From positions 12,105 to 76,104 of the forward strand of contig ML210228.1 of the NCBI GenBank assembly GCA_004369085.1: DNA of 64,000 nucleotides, given 5' to 3'. Within the stretch, counting starts at the first letter, position 1. Every line of letters begins with the position of its first letter. The notes beneath the pieces are model-generated. The model was not told where the DNA came from. It ran no database searches and saw nothing but the letters and a program-made list of their open reading frames with translations. The stretch is from Coprinopsis marcescibilis (Eukaryota; Basidiomycota; Agaricomycetes; Agaricales; Psathyrellaceae). Shown in pieces: positions 1-10,487 of the stretch. The translations under genes and the position numbers were made by a program.

Positions 1-450
1 AGGCAGCACTGGCGCAACGTTGTCTAGAAACGCTGGGTAAGTACGGATTGCCGACCTTATGGAATTATGTACGAACAGTACACGATTGGTGGAACGAGAG
101 CAAGCGGAAGGTAGCGATTAAGAACAAATATAGCCTTTACGTATGTCCATTTTGTCGGCCAGATGAGGTGAGCCTTATGGATACGGACCGCGTTAATGCC
201 GAGGGGCAGACTAGTAGGAAAGGAATGCTCGAACCTCACGTTCCACTGTTTGGAGATACTCTAGAGCCTGGTGGAGGCTTCAGCTTCTGAAACAGCGATT
301 CGGATGAAGAAACTCATACCAGCACTACGAGGCACGCCACTGGAAAATACAAAGTATGGAATTTCAGCCTCTTCTCGAGTACATAGAAGCAAAAAATAGG
401 ACAAACCATTGAAATACTAGATTTATCAGCGCACCGTTGAATGAGTCTCG
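1..450 (-). CDS. DUF6533 membrane protein, 5' fragment running off the left edge
   Basis: N-terminal exons of a DUF6533-type seven-helix protein; the rest lies left of base 1. On the minus strand I can read a 10-nt exon (417-408), a 20-nt exon (339-320) and a 33-nt exon (267-235). Together they encode helix 1 followed by LEYLQTVERE. The next exon begins near 171 and encodes HLIWPTKWTYVKAIFVLN, the IWP...W..K.....NRYLP signature of the family. The first exon was not identified. The block is about 97 percent identical by eye to the 5' end of the gene at 56-58 kb and has the same exon sizes. The intron after the 20-nt exon starts with GT here, but with GC in the other copy. Function of the family is unknown; a membrane sensor or receptor role is only speculation. 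Confidence 0.7.
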
Positions 451-1014
451 CACACTTGGAGCGAGAATACGAATACGTAGCGACGCACATTTGCCATGAA
501 CGAATTGATAATTTGATCAGCAAGCCTCGGTGGTAAACCGTCCATTGTCGAAGGGGAGCAAAGCGCTTGGTCGTGTCCTCTCGATGGCGGAGTGAGACTG
601 GGACAGCTCTGGGCCTGGGGTGCACAAAGTCAACGTCCGAAAGTTCCTTTGTAGACAAGACCAGCCTTTATTGGCAGCTTTGATTGAATGATTAGAAAGG
701 ATTTCTATATCCTGTCAACGTCCACGAGCAGCGTGCTTCTTCTGCGAGAAAGATCTATATCATTCACTCAAGAAGAGTGATCACATTCACAGGTTGTCAC
801 CGTCAAGAAGTTGCCTGGCAGATATTATTTTACTACGCGTGGCCAGAGTGTTCTCTTCTGTTCGCATCAGTCATGATAACGTAGCTGTAGTGAATCTGTG
901 AGCGAACCTGTGTTCTTCATTCGCAGCACATTGATTGGGGTGCAATTCATGATATTCTGCAGTTTCGGTGTAGTCGGTGTAGATGGGCGCCCGTATAGAA
1001 ACTCTGTAACTGGA
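1..1014. repeat. 1-kb duplicated block, left copy
   Basis: Aligns base for base with 57586-58598, with scattered substitutions and single-base indels. Similarity stops abruptly after taactgga at 1014; the other copy then continues with unrelated sequence. The block carries the 5' exons and upstream region of a DUF6533 gene. It may be a segmental duplication, or a second haplotype placed by the assembler. Confidence 0.95.
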
Positions 1015-1196
1015 GGATAGCGGGTACACCTTGGATCCCAGTCCCAATGCCAACCCGAATCTTAATCAACATCCCAACGAATCGAGTGTGCGGTTGGGGA
1101 GCAGTTCCGGGTCAGGGTCAGGGAGCAGCGGGTCGGGGTCAGGATCGCGAATCGGAGGGGCAAGGATGGGCATGGGCATGGGGATAGGCTTAGGCG

Positions 1197-1838
1197 CGAG
1201 GCCCAGAGGTCCCGCGCATCCACGTCGTGGACCCCTTCAACCAGCGGCTCAACACCATCCGCGACCATCACCACCACCCTCACCACAACGGCAACAGCCA
1301 CGCCCCGAACAGCCGCAACCAGCCCCGCAACCAGCGAGAACGCGGGAATGAGCTGGACGGCTTGGTGGGGCACGGTCGCAGCGAGAGCCAGCAGAGCTTG
1401 TTGCCTGCTTCGACGGGCTATATGGGTGCGCACACTCACGGCCACGGCCACAGTCATAGTCATAGTCACAGTCACAGCGACAGTCGCAGTCACAGTCGCA
1501 CCCATAGTCGCAGTCGGAGCGGCAGCCATAGTCACAGTCACAGTCGAAGTCGGAGCGGAAGCGCCAGCGCAGGCGCGAACCCGAACCTAACATCAGCGTC
1601 GTACGCCTCGATACCGCACCTCGCTGCCGGTGCTGCTGGTGCTGGTGCTAGGGGGACCGCCACCCCCGCGCTCCCTCCGCACAGTCGCACTGGGAACGCG
1701 GCGGCGGCAGCGGTGGTGTTTGACCAGGACGACGAAGCGCCCCCGGAGTATACGTCGCCGGTCGTGCCCCGTAGTGGGGGCAGTGGCAGTGGCAATGGTA
1801 ATGGTAATGGTAATGGGTTCTGGGCGTGGCCGAACTGA
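1197..1838 (+). CDS. His/Ser-rich low-complexity protein, 3' exon only
   Basis: A long open frame ending at a TGA just before 1839. It reads RIHVVDPFNQRLNTIRD, then a His/Asn stretch, then an almost pure HS/SR repeat (about 1437-1560). A Gly/Ala segment, an acidic PPEYT motif and a Gly-Asn tail ending in FWAWPN follow. No ATG opens this frame; it follows a stop at about 1194-1196, and a ttag|gcg acceptor there is possible. A Ser-Gly repeat in another frame (about 1031-1200) may be an upstream exon. The 5' end was not resolved and lies next to the 1014 repeat boundary, so the gene may be truncated there. I recognise no domain. Confidence 0.4.
   Translation, partial: RGPEVPRIHVVDPFNQRLNTIRDHHHHPHHNGNSHAPNSRNQPRNQRERGNELDGLVGHGRSESQQSLLPASTGYMGAHTHGHGHSHSHSHSHSDSRSHSRTHSRSRSGSHSHSHSRSRSGSASAGANPNLTSASYASIPHLAAGAAGAGARGTATPALPPHSRTGNAAAAAVVFDQDDEAPPEYTSPVVPRSGGSGSGNGNGNGNGFWAWPN
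1437..1560 (+). repeat. Tandem 6-bp minisatellite (cacagt/catagt)
   Basis: Imperfect repeats of cacagt, catagt and cgcagt run for about 120 bases. In the coding frame they give alternating His-Ser then Arg-Ser. The units stay in frame, so copy number can change without a frameshift. Confidence 0.85.
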
Positions 1839-2976
1839 GCGTCCGTTTGTTTTGGCGTTGTGGTGTGGGGTCCACCCGTTTTGGCGTGGAAGCTGCTCTT
1901 TGCCTAGTAGGGTAAAGTCTAGTTAATGTTATGTATCATGTATCTTTTTTTCTGTGCTATGTTGTGCTTGTGCTCTGGACTGTCTTGTCATGCTCATCAT
2001 CATCATTATCATTATCATCATTGTCTTTGTGTTACCCTCCATATTATCCGATGTTTAGAGTCGCTGCACAGATTAATCATTAACCCGACAGTTCGGTCTG
2101 GATGTTTGTTGTACAGCAGCTATAGTGGCAGTGGTACAACAAACTGTCTTGGACGTTTGGTAAATCATACTTAGTGACCGCTTTTATGTACCCATCTCAT
2201 CTCTTGCACTTGCGCTGGCACTGCTTGCAAGCTGAAGCATGAATAAATGAACGCATGCTCGAACTTTGACGATGCAGATGCTCCCCCAGCGAGCGTGTGA
2301 GCTCGAACTTGCAACATAGTAAGACCTCCGCTACGGCAGACCGAGTCTGACAGACCACAGCAGGCGCCCCTGAGCTACAGTGATCGGCGCTAAAGCTTTA
2401 AACTCGTGCATATTATTTACTTCTCTGTATCGTATTCGTATTCTAATTTATTATATGCGATATAGACTTTTGCCTTGGACAGTGGTACCGTACATACACC
2501 CGAATTACTACTGCCAATACTTGTACTTTGTGTTCTTGTTGGATCTAAGATCACTGCAGTCTGCGAGTCTGTCTAGATCTTTTGCAGCGGTGTCGAGGGA
2601 GGAGCGTTCGGCAACTGAGTCTAAGCCTAATAGGGTCCAGGGGGGTACTCTAATTATAACTTCATCCGAGTTTCCTCTTTTCCCATTCCATCTTCGTCGT
2701 TCGTCCTCCTCGTGGGCTCTTCCCCTTTTTTTCAACTCTACTCTCCCAAGTCGCTGGCCCTCCCATACCACTGCCTAGAATATCCCCTCCCATTTACGTT
2801 CCATCAGGGGTAGCCGTAAGAGCACGCAATAGCCGGATGCAACAGCTCTGTGCAAGTTCATTGCGGCCTTGGGACATCAGCGCGGCCAGCAAGGACGGCG
2901 CACGGCCCGGGAGAAGAGCTTGGACTCATAACACCACGGGCTTGAAGCCCCAAGCCCCCATGCAAATAAGTGGTCA
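1839..2976. other. Intergenic, no gene supported
   Basis: Nothing coding is convincing. A short cat/tta tract lies at about 1990-2020 and a tRNA-like A/B-box pair at 2290-2383 (listed separately). Confidence 0.5.
2290..2383 (-). other. Pol III A-box/B-box pair, tRNA-like (SINE or tRNA relic)
   Basis: On the minus strand TAGCTCAGGGG fits the tRNA A-box (D-arm) consensus. AGTTCGAGCTC, about 57 bases further on, resembles the B-box (T-arm). A CAGAC-TCG-GTCTG hairpin lies between. I could not fold a proper acceptor stem or T-stem, so this is not called a tRNA. Confidence 0.3.
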
Positions 2977-4263
2977 TCACATCTGGACTGTGGAGCAGGA
3001 CTGCCCAGCCTGAGGAGATTCGTGCATGTGCATGCCGAAGGACTGCTTTCCCAAGGACGACAGTCCGTCCTTCGAGTCTGACTCGGGCGCAAACGCAATC
3101 GGACCCGAAGGCGCGCGAGATTCCGACGCGTTCGACCACGACCTTCCAGTCGCCACCCTGAAGATGATCATCTGCGGAGAGAGCGCCTGCCACATACATT
3201 AATGATCAGCATCAGTACGCAAACTTGAAGCAAGCCGAGAGCTCAGAGAACTTCGACGCTGCCAGTGAGGGAGTGGGCACTTGCCATGAACGCGTGGTAT
3301 ATGGTTCTTAAGACCTGGAGGGCTATTATATACTGCTCCGTCTGCTGCGCGGTGAGCGCCACCTGGATCCTGCGGGGGAACAAGAGCAGAAAAAGGCTGG
3401 TGCTGTAGCCCAGGGCGGAGAGCGCCAGCGGGAGTGCCGATTCTACCAGGATATGCGCGACGGCGCGGTAGACCCGCGGCGAGGCAGGGAGCGCGCGTTC
3501 GAGCTGTTTCTGCGCTCTGACGAGCTGATAGGCGATGAAGGCGGTGATTGACGCGTTCGTCACGACTGTGAAGCGGCTGGAAGTGGCTTCGACTGCTGTC
3601 AGGAACTGCCCAGATGTGGATCGGTCCGAGTACTGTGCAATCTCGGAGGCTTTGGGTCTTGATGAACTCATAACGCCTATATGTGTTGAGAGTTCACGAA
3701 TTGACGCACCCATCATGCCGAGGTAGCTGAGCCCCGGGAGAGCAACCACCCACCTCCGTCCGTCCATAAGCACGTAGCAGCGGTAAAGCTATATACAGTT
3801 ACCCAACCACGTTCAGCGGGGCACTCTGCCAGACGAGAGAGAGGCGCGGACAGCAACTCACCAGCAGTCCGTCTCCAATAAGGAACACCAGGAGATTGCA
3901 TGTCATCACTACATACTCGAGCGGAGCGCGTCTTTGGTCTTCCTGCTCCAGTCCGAGAGCGAGGAAATCAATCCCGTTCGAGACTTGGAGCAGGATCTTG
4001 TACTCTTGGGACACCTTGATAGCGGCCGCCAGGGTGAACAGCACGAAAATGACCCAGCTCGCAACGGTGTACGGTATCCGTCCTCTTCTCGTCTCTCGCG
4101 AGGATTCGAGGATTCGAGAGGACCCGTATATACACATGAAGCATTGTATACCTGGAGGTTAAGGTTAAGGTGATGAGCATCGATACATGTATAGTTATAA
4201 TGGAGCGAGTGGCTTGCCAGATGCGAAAAGAAGGGCAATTGCGTGGCTAAATGTGCCGCTCAT
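2977..4263 (-). CDS. Multi-helix agaricomycete membrane protein, copy 1
   Basis: Minus-strand join 2977-3186, 3285-3788, 3862-4151, 4218-4263, giving 349 residues with every frame closing. The N-terminus has a hydrophobic helix, then an arginine-rich loop (RETRRGRIPY) and further helices. GDGLL is followed by LYRCYVLMDGRRWVVALP, and near the C-terminus comes ALSPQMIIFRVATGRSW before a polar tail. This pattern belongs to a large membrane family of mushroom-forming fungi; I cannot assign a secure Pfam name or function. The gene at 4993-6326 has the same exon plan. Introns 4152-4217 and 3187-3284 both begin with GC rather than GT (GCAAGC, GCAAGT); 3789-3861 is GT-AG. Either these are true GC-AG introns or the gene is beginning to decay. 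Confidence 0.75.
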
Positions 4264-4992
4264 GACGGTCCTGCCCATATGCTCAATTTGATCGAGTGAG
4301 CTCATCTTCGCCGAACGAACGAGGGGGACAAGAGACGATGACACTTTACGTTCTGTCCTTTATTTACGACTATCCTCGGCTACGCAGCTCTCCGGTACGT
4401 AATGGATGAGTGGGCATGGCAGCAGTCGCAGAGACAAAGATGGCATGTCTTCATCATCACTCACATAACTATCTTTGGATTTTGGACGTCATTACCAGGT
4501 CTATCCCTGTACACGCGGTGTAGCCCGGCCCTTCTTCCCTCTGATATGTAACAGTCAGTCTGAAAGCATGTTAACTTAAATCATTGCGCTCCCATCGCGC
4601 TGATGGCTACTAACTACTATGTCCAACCCTGATGTGATGGAACAACGGCATGATCTTAGGACTTGACACATTGCGCGATGAAAGGCATTGCTCTACATAC
4701 CATGTAAACCAACTCGCTTCTAAGCTCTGTCTGGAGTTTGAACGATTAAATTAAGTAGGCGCCGGAATCACGGTAGAAATCTGGGAGGCAACGACTACTA
4801 TGTATAGGGGCTACACTTCTGATGTCAATGTTCGATACCATGGCAAATCCTATCCGGCTACGGTCTACTCATCATCTTTCGGCTTCGACAGGTGTATCGG
4901 AAGTTGAGAAGAAGGCGGGCAATACGATTACAATTATCTACAGTAATGTAACTAGGAATGAACACTGGAACCATCTACGGTAAACAACCGTC
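4264..4992. other. Intergenic between the two membrane-protein paralogues
   Basis: No coding frame, repeat or RNA gene seen. It presumably holds the promoter of the upstream copy and the 3' region of the next. Confidence 0.5.
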
Positions 4993-6326
4993 TCAGAACC
5001 TCTCTCGAGGCTGGCTGAGTCTGGAGCTTGACTCTGAGTATAATGGGTCCTCTAACGGCTCTTGGAGTCTACTAGCACTGCTCCACACGTCCGTGCCTCC
5101 AGACCCCTGATCGCGCATACTGTTCGCAAAGGCAAGAGGGTGTGTAAAGTGGGGCCTAGCAGTACTCGTCCGGAAATCGTCCGCCGTGCTAGGGCGTTTG
5201 GTCCACGATCTCCCGGTCGTCACTTTGAATATGATCATCTGGGGAGAGAGTGCCTGGACACGCCTGGTCAGTGGTACGCTCCTGCCAAAGCATAGGTGGC
5301 ATGCTTACCACAAGTGCGTAGTGAAGAGTACCGATGGTGCTGCTCGCCACCCCAAGTCCCATGTACCAAGCCGGGCACCCTTCTGTGCTCACCGGAGGTC
5401 GCAGAACGGCCAAGGATACAGCGGCATAGAGAATTCCAGAGACCGCGAGTGGAACAGCCGACTCGATCAGGATGCTTGTAACGCTGTTGTAGCCGCGGAA
5501 GGCTTTGCCCGAGAGAGCGGCTTCAAAGTGCTTCTGTGCTTTAACGAGGTGGCATCCGATGAGTGTTGTGATGAGGATGTTGGTTACAGCGCCCAAGCAA
5601 ACAGAGGCAATGACCGATGCGAGTTCGACATCGGAATTTTGAGATGTAAATTGGATAACCACAGATGCTTGAAAGGGAGGAATCAGTGTTGTTTCAACCA
5701 GTACGAAGTTTCATGCGTTCGCATTGTGAATGGACAGACCTATGGTCCCAAGAAAAGTTAACGCAGGAGGCACCACAAGCCACCGATTATCAGCTAGGAC
5801 GATATAGCAGCGGTAGAGCTAGAGAGACGTGTGAGTCGACAATGCCAGATATCCTGGCATGGACTCTCAGGCCTCAGTGGCCGTAACGTCGACATACCAA
5901 GAGCCCGTCTCCAATTGCAAGGAGTGCACCGTAGCACGTTGTGGCAAGATAATCGCTCCAATCATTGCTGGCTTCAATCCTGAGGATATATTCCAGGCCG
6001 TTCGACACATGCAGGATCGCTTCGAAGTTTTGGTAGACTTTGAGGGCCGCCGCTAAGGTGAATATGACAATTATCAGGATGCCGACGACAATATACGGTA
6101 CTCGGCCTCGTCTCATGTCCTTCGGGGTTTCGAGGAACCGGGAGAGGCCATAGCATGCGATAAACGCCTGTAATCCTGTAACAGAACACCATGATGAGTA
6201 AGAGATGCGCCCCACAGTCCATGTAAGAGATGCACCAGAAGCCCATATAAGGATAATGGAGTTAGAAAATTTGGCCCTCAGATGCGTTGAGCCCAGTAGC
6301 TCAAAGTCTTCAATTGAGCAGCTCAT
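4993..6326 (-). CDS. Multi-helix agaricomycete membrane protein, copy 2
   Basis: Paralogue of 2977-4263 with matching exons: 6326-6236, 6175-5898, 5818-5309 and 5253-4993. It starts MSCSIEDFELLG. It carries the same landmarks: QAFIACYGLSRFLETPKD, GDGLL|LYRCYIVLADNRW and ALSPQMIIFKVTTGRSW. In the third exon an in-frame TGA occurs at 5713-5711. A 72-nt stretch (5739-5668) starts with gtctgt, contains ctgat and ends in a pyrimidine-rich cccttt-caag. Removing it as an intron deletes the stop and keeps the frame, giving 355 residues. Without that intron the gene is a pseudogene. Function unknown. Confidence 0.7.
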
Positions 6327-7415
6327 TTATGCTGTGTGCGGGCAGATCAAGTGGGGTAGTGTTACGATAATACTTGTAGATAGCGATGGCCAGATTTTAT
6401 ATCGTCTGTTGTACACTTATAGACTGTTGAGAAAGCTTTTCATCTTGAGTCTCTGTGACTTCCAATTTCCGTGATGATCTCCACTACTGAGCTCAGGCCA
6501 ATGTTAGAAGCTTGATATAATATGAAAAGGGTGCTTATGTTATGATTGTTGATATAGATACTGAACCTTCTACAAAACACAAGGCAAACGCAGTCGTCCG
6601 GTGGAGACATCTTGATTGATGGAGTCAGGATGATCTTCGAGCGGGGCTTGAGCTGGCTTGATACCCCATTCTCTACGCAGATTCCGGTGCCAAAGACCAA
6701 GAAAGATTAATGTCACCTCTTCAGCTTGAACATCATTGCAGGCTTACTACGCATCCCAGGGTTCTGGGTGTTCCACTGATACAACGGCAAGCAAGCAATA
6801 TTTATATCGCCACAGATGATTATTTTCAGGATCACGAACTTGAATGGCCACTCCTAGATAAAGAGGCCCGACGCAGCGTGGATGAGCATTTTAAGGGCTT
6901 GGGGGGACTAGTCCCGTTCCCATCATTACCATCATGGGGATTGAATTGCATTGGCTCTTAATTTAACATTCGATCATGGCCTCGCTCAATGAATCCTGGG
7001 AGTGCTCGAGATAGCGAGTGACCAATTCCAAGGAGAGTGTGAGTGGCAAGGTCGTGCACGCCTGCACGCAGCACGGTTATGGTCGCCCAAGGACCTCTTA
7101 AGTGCTGACACCCGGTGAAATAGTCCTAAAGGACACTCCAGGCACCTGCCCTGGCTAGCTCTAGCTAAATTGTATTGAAGTCGCGGAGGCGCTCTATCGG
7201 GTGGCACAGCCACGTCGATGTCCGCTTAGCACTACTACCGTCTACGGTTACTCTCAAGTCAATACTTTTGGATCCTGATACGCCCGACATGACGTTGCTA
7301 GTGACAAAATGCTCGCAGCACTTTCGACTCAATTTGTATTTTTGTACATATACAACTTAAGACCATGCACCCAGAAGCACAGAAGGAAACTAGTACATCC
7401 GTTTCGACATGGCGA
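6327..7415. other. Intergenic, no gene supported
   Basis: Short open frames only, none with a recognisable domain or a paralogue here. The left part presumably contains the promoter of the 4993-6326 gene. Confidence 0.5.
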
Positions 7416-7985
7416 TTATGTTGGGTACCTCTCTCCCGAATCCCACTATCATTTCAGTTCATCAGTACCGCAGTGTATATCAGGTGCACATAGGACACTC
7501 ACATGCTCAACAATGCATCCACCCTCCCACCTGAACCTATCAACGACCGCTCCAAAGCCTGAACGGTAGTTCACCCAGCCCTGAGGTGTTATGAACGTAT
7601 GGCGGATTGGCGTCAATTGCTGGGTGTTCCAGAAAGGACTCAGGATGTTCCACGCAAAGTCGAACCCGTTCTGCGCAATCGGGTTGTGGTTCTGCAAGCC
7701 GCGTAGTCAGTACCATTGTGGGTAACTGAGAAGTGGAGAGCGACATACGATATAGTCCTGGGCGATGAATTCAAAGGCGGCGGTGATATTCCTTTTGTAG
7801 ATGAAAGCCTGGGCGAACGCATCATGGCGCAAGCTGGTCTCTTCGGGAGTTGGGGCAGGGTTGAGTTGGCGGACGCAAGGTTTGGGCTTGACGACTGCCT
7901 GACGAGCTTCGAGGTGTTGCTCGGCGGGCGCGGCCAAGACCGCAAGTGGCAGAGCCAAAGCAGATAAGAGGAATGAAAGACGCAT
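7416..7985 (-). CDS. Secreted SnoaL-like (NTF2-fold) protein
   Basis: Three exons, 7985-7749, 7691-7503 and 7445-7416, give 151 residues with phase-0 junctions throughout. The first ~18 residues (MRLSFLLSALALPLAVLA) are a clear signal peptide. The rest matches the SnoaL-like/NTF2 fold: an N-terminal helix with FAQAFIYKRNITAAFEFI, then DYI-NHNP, WNILSPFW, a short strand region (IRHTFITPQG) and FRWEGGCIVEHWD. The last exon is only 30 nt and supplies WDSGERYPT. The strands ending in EH-WD and the NHNP motif are characteristic of this family, whose members include polyketide cyclases, isomerases and many uncharacterised proteins. The substrate cannot be told from sequence. It is likely extracellular or in the secretory pathway. 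Confidence 0.8.
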
Positions 7986-8873
7986 GTTTCAACCTGAAGA
8001 TAAACGTCCGGTTGAATTATGGAATGTCATGCAAAGGCGATCAGTATTTATACCTTTCGGAGCATTGGATTCTCAATTCCCCGACTCGATCCCGCACCGT
8101 AACACGAGACATCCCTAAGAGAAGTTGAAGAGAATTGCAAGTGCTCACGTTGGGACGACTCTCGCGTATTGAGAAGAGACCAAGAGAAAAAGAAGGCGGG
8201 CCGGAAGAATTGCGTGGTGACAGAAGGGGTGGAATGAATGTGCTGGAGCTGTAGATACAACGGCTCCATGGAGTAGAGCGGGAGATAGCACAGCGGGTAG
8301 GGTCCTTGTTGGAGTATCGGCTATTGCTTGGGATAGCCTCAACGCCATGATATCATACTTCATATAGCAAGAAGCGACAGGGGAAAAGCTAGATCTCACA
8401 CAAGCTCCTTACCGCTTCAGCGGAGTGCCAGGGTGGGATGATATGTGTATCCTAATACTCGGAATGATTAAAGGTCTCCAAGAACCATTCCTCCCGATCT
8501 GCGGGAAGTGTGGGCCGTATATGTAGTAGATTAACAGTCACTCAACGAGAACCTGTGGGGTGATTTAACCTTCTTACTACTTAAACGTCGTATTTGTTGC
8601 GGATGGATCACACGTGCTCATCAAGGCAATCTAATGGAACAGAACTCGCGAAGAAGTGGGAGATGGGATTTACCTAACTTTGTCTCCGACTGTCGACACC
8701 ACACCTGATCGGGACAAAGAGCATCAGCAGTCGGCTACCTGATTGGCTGAAACCCGCGAAGATCCGACATGCATCCGGAAGCGCCAATCCTTCATGATTC
8801 CATTTGCGAATGTTACACTTAGTAAAGTTACTGAAAACGAGTCAACTATTTCTCTTTCCAGAACAGATACTAC
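7986..8873. other. Intergenic, no gene supported
   Basis: Promoter side of the SnoaL-like gene and 3' side of the serine hydrolase. No repeat or RNA gene seen. Confidence 0.5.
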
Positions 8874-10487
8874 TCAATCTTCGAGGTTGGCATAAACGAT
8901 TTGCTCGGCCAAGTCCGAGATCTCTGCCGTGACAGGATCCATTGGCGGGGCGATCTGACTGCCAAACGTCAGAGCAATACCCGCTTTGGGATCCATGAAC
9001 CACCACGTCCCCGCCCAGCCGGACCACATCAACGAGCCAGCTTTCCTCCGACCCTCCATATCAGTGGTGGTTAGCGCTGCTCCAAGACCCCAGTTCGAGT
9101 TCTCGCTAGTGGTGCGAGGGACCAATAATCCTATGAACATGTTCAAGGCTTGGGAACCCGCAGGGGAAAGTGTCGGTCCGAAGAGTTGCTTGACGGTTTC
9201 GCGCTTCAGGACGGCATTAGGGACGTCACGGCCAGCTGGGAGAGCTCAAGATCAGCACAAATTCGGGCTGAGATACATAGAAGGTGGCTGACCTTCGATT
9301 TGGAGCAAGTGGCGGAGGATGGAGAGGTAGTCAGGCATAGTAGAGTATGAGCCGATGCCTCCAAAAAACGCTTGCACTATCGACAAGGAGTGCCACTTAG
9401 AGGAATCTTTTGATACAGATCATGAGATCCGCACCTTGTTCGGGGTACCGAGGAGTTACAGGTGCCCTGTCGTTCCAGGGCTCGATGGAGCCATCTTGGT
9501 TTCGGAAGCACAGATCAATCATGCAATCCTTGAGCTCAGCTGTGAGTGTATATGTGTTCTTGACTCCAATAGGACCGAATATATGTTGTTTCCTAACGAC
9601 CGAGTTCAAGCCCTTTGAAGATATGAAGCTCAGAGAGACTTACGAATACTCGTCGAGGGATTGGCCAGTAACCTTCTCCACAATAAATCCAAGTACGTCC
9701 GAGCTGAAGCCGTAGGCGACTGGCCGAAAATACTCAGTGAACAGTTCGGTTGGCCGAAGGACACAGCTTACATGCCGAACCCGGTTCAAAAGCAAGCGGG
9801 ATTCCAGGGAATTTACCCTATAACGAGTTCAGTCAAACAATTGCGACTGTCTTGGAGATTTGAGCCTCACACACCTTTACAAGCTCAAAAAACTTGCTAT
9901 ACTTGTCTTCGCCCGTGTAGTCTGGGTGTGTATAGGGGTCTGGGAGGCGATACGGCGGAGCACTGGGATTGAACGAGTAATAAAGTCCGCTCGAATGGTT
10001 GAACAAGTGAAGAATGGTAACGGCTTGCGTCGCAGCAGCATAGCTGGGATCCGGATCGGTGAAAACATTCTGCACGACTACGGCACTCTCAAACTCTGGG
10101 AAGAATTTGGATACTGGATCTTCTAATGAGATTTTGCCTTGTTCCAGTAGTTGCAAAGCAGCCAGCTGGCCCAGGTTCAGTATGTGAGGTAATGTCGCAA
10201 TGTCATCGGTACATACCGATGCCAGCAACTTGGTCATGCTGCAGATCCAGAACACAGTTTCTGGAGTAACTTGGGGGCTGGAGGAATCTCCATAGGTTTT
10301 GTTTCCAGCGGCGTTGACATAGATTTGCTCGTCGAGGTTGGAAACAGCAAGGGTAAATCCAGGAAGGCGACCACTTTTCGCGGTTTGCTCCTGAGGATTG
10401 CGGTCAGATATCGTCCCAGAGTAAGAGGCAATCACTCACAACTAGTTCATCGAGGGCTTTCTTTCCGGCTGCGGAGAGTCTGGGCAT
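8874..10487 (-). pseudogene. Serine hydrolase, beta-lactamase/LovD-like, with one frameshift
   Basis: Eight exons on the minus strand: 10487-10440, 10390-10217, 10165-9875, 9817-9772, 9719-9644, 9592-9435, 9376-9293 and 9236-8874. The protein is about 413 residues, normal for class C beta-lactamase-fold enzymes such as LovD-type transesterases and EstB-type esterases. The nucleophile motif S-x-x-K is present as SMTKLLAS at about residue 60. HLFNHSSGLYY, FEPGSAFAYGFSSDVLGFIVE, KQHIFGPIG and the C-terminal GWAGTWWFMDP follow in family order. In the last exon the frame changes by one base near 9180, between KRETVKQLF and PTLSPAGSQALN, both well-conserved family segments. No intron fits there, so this is either a disabling insertion or a sequencing error. 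Intron 10166-10216 is 51 bp and stop-free. No signal peptide; probably intracellular. Substrate unknown. Confidence 0.75.

Noticed and set aside
4160..4175. Telomere-like ggttaaggttaagg
   Set aside because: Only two units, inside an intron; no telomeric array.
6440..6700. 86-residue minus-strand open frame
   Set aside because: No ATG context, no domain, no paralogue in the window; treated as chance.
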